From positions 5,890,001-5,954,000 of the forward strand of contig NZ_CP139965.1 of NCBI RefSeq assembly GCF_034424375.1: DNA of 64,000 nt. Direction: 5' to 3'. The first letter of the stretch is position 1. Each line of letters opens with the position of its first letter. A model generated the notes under the pieces. The model was given only the letters and a program-made list of their open reading frames with translations, did no database searches and had not been told where the DNA came from. A program made the translations under genes and the position numbers. Below are positions 63,039-64,000 of this stretch, piece by piece. The stretch is from Paraburkholderia kururiensis (GTDB taxonomy: Bacteria > Pseudomonadota > Gammaproteobacteria > Burkholderiales > Burkholderiaceae).

Positions 63039-64000
63039 ATGAATTCACCCGCCGTCCTGGTTCTCAGCGCCCTGTTGATTGCCGCGCTCGGGGCATCCGC
63101 CTGGCTGTTCGCCAGAATGCGCCTCGCCGTGAGGCAGGCCGAAACGCAGGAAAGCCAACTGCAGGCCATCGTCTCGACCGCGGCGGACGCCATCGTCACC
63201 GTGGACGAACAGCATCGCATCGTCATGTTCAATCCCGCCGCCGAGCACATGTTCGGCCACACGGCTGCCACCGTGCTGGGCGAGGACGTGGGCGTGCTGA
63301 TTCCGGCGCGGTTTCGCACCGACCATCGTCAGCACGTGGCGCGCTTCGGCGAGGAAGGCGTAAGCCTAAAGGCCATGAACGGCGGGCGCGACGTGGTCGC
63401 GCTGCGCGCGGACGGCACCGAGTTCCTGATAGACGCCTCCATTTCCCGCGCAACCGCGCTGGGCAAGCGCTTCTACACGGTGGTGGCGCGCGACATGACC
63501 GAACGCCAGCGCTTCCAGAACGCGCTGCGCGAGAGCGAGGCGCGCTATCGCGAACTCGCGCGGTCGCTGCAACGCGTGCGTGAAGACGAGCGCGCCGTGC
63601 TGGCGCGGCGGCTCCACGAAGGGCTCGGGCAGCCGCTCACCGCGCTCAAGATGGAGATGTCGGCGCTCGACGCCCAAACGCATCGCGACAACCTCGCGCG
63701 CATCGAAGGCGAGAGCGACGCGGCCCGCGTGCTGCGCGAGAACGTGGATGGCCTCGTGGACCATCTCGTCGCGCTCGTGCGGGCGCTCGCGTCCGAACTG
63801 CGTCCGCCGATGCTCGACGACCTGGGCCTTGCAGCCGCGCTCGACTGGCTGGCCGGCGACCTCGCCACGCGCTACGGCCTGCGTGTGGCGCTCGACGTCA
63901 CGGATACCGAACTGGACCGCGACGTGGCCACCGTGCTCTATCGCATCGTGCAGGAGACCCTCGACGATGCGGGCCGCCAGCAGCGCGACGCGGATTTTTC
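63039..64000 (+). CDS. PAS-domain sensor histidine kinase (HisKA_3 type), 3' partial
   Basis: The first 320 residues of a kinase that runs off the window. One N-terminal hydrophobic helix (residues 5-25, AVLVLSALLIAALGASAWLF) anchors it. A PAS domain covers about 40-155 (IVSTAADAIVTVDEQHRIVMFNPAAEHMFG), and the HisKA_3 box RRLHEGLGQPLTALKMEM puts the phosphorylated His at 193, followed by RPPMLDDLGLAAALDWL. The His is followed by Glu where Asp is common. Kinases of this type pair with NarL/FixJ response regulators. The partner and the ATPase domain lie outside the window. Start ATG at 63039; no other start is in reach. Confidence 0.85.
   Translation, partial: MNSPAVLVLSALLIAALGASAWLFARMRLAVRQAETQESQLQAIVSTAADAIVTVDEQHRIVMFNPAAEHMFGHTAATVLGEDVGVLIPARFRTDHRQHVARFGEEGVSLKAMNGGRDVVALRADGTEFLIDASISRATALGKRFYTVVARDMTERQRFQNALRESEARYRELARSLQRVREDERAVLARRLHEGLGQPLTALKMEMSALDAQTHRDNLARIEGESDAARVLRENVDGLVDHLVALVRALASELRPPMLDDLGLAAALDWLAGDLATRYGLRVALDVTDTELDRDVATVLYRIVQETLDDAGRQQRDADF

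Overview
The window is GC-rich, densely coded DNA that looks like a Burkholderiaceae betaproteobacterium (Burkholderia, Paraburkholderia or a relative). The reasons are the gene repertoire (NarK1K2-GHJI with NarX, ChrBA, oxidative L-arabinose genes of the Azospirillum/Burkholderia type) and the order dinG / roxA / slyD-type FKBP / phosphoesterase / mutS. No rRNA, tRNA, CRISPR array, insertion sequence or prophage gene was recognised.

Layout. 1-9010: housekeeping DNA with a Gln/Ala-rich coiled-coil protein (5' partial), a YdcH/DUF465 protein, a DinG-type helicase, an Ala-rich repeat lipoprotein, a RoxA-type ribosomal oxygenase, a SlyD-like isomerase, a secreted phosphoesterase-like protein and a mutS that lacks its first ~190 codons. 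About 9006-9011: an abrupt junction where mutS runs into a narX that has lost its ATPase domain and its usual partner narL. 9010-22200 (minus strand): respiratory nitrate reduction, narK1-narK2-narG-narH-narJ-narI, then a parvulin-type isomerase, a SirB2-like membrane protein, a hemerythrin-domain protein and truncated narX. 22500-24450: a Gly/Tyr-rich lipoprotein, a receiver-only response regulator and a CBS-pair protein preceded by an FNR/Anr-type palindrome. 24660-30350: an organosulfur cluster (two tandem SfnB-like flavoenzymes, a DszA/NtaA-type monooxygenase, an MFS transporter). 30840-33713: a ClpG/ClpK-type stand-alone disaggregase. 33790-40730: a FadR-type regulator diverging from a sugar ABC transporter and two dehydrogenases that together suggest L-galactonate to D-altronate conversion. 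40880-45140: a large lipoprotein with an NlpC/P60-like active site, a soluble chemoreceptor-like protein with its signalling tip at the N terminus, and an AT-richer membrane protein. 45550-47800: a Cys/His-rich secreted protein and a Tat-exported multicopper oxidase. 48300-52480: a SulP anion transporter and chrBA. 52730-53680: a GlxA-type regulator. 53740-62334: a LysR regulator diverging from a complete L-arabinose uptake system (araFGH) plus three enzymes of the non-phosphorylating pathway. 62400-64000: a CapA-like gene remnant and the 5' part of a PAS histidine kinase.

The most notable single observation is the mutS/narX junction. It removes the mismatch-recognition domain of MutS and the catalytic domain of NarX at a shared 6-bp ACGCGT. 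If it is real rather than an assembly join, it should affect both mutation rate and nitrate sensing. Several gaps to the right of the junction also hold degenerate 12-bp periodic arrays that no gene explains. Start codons were chosen by eye from ribosome-binding sites, overlaps and family N-termini; identifications rest on recognised motifs, not on database searches.
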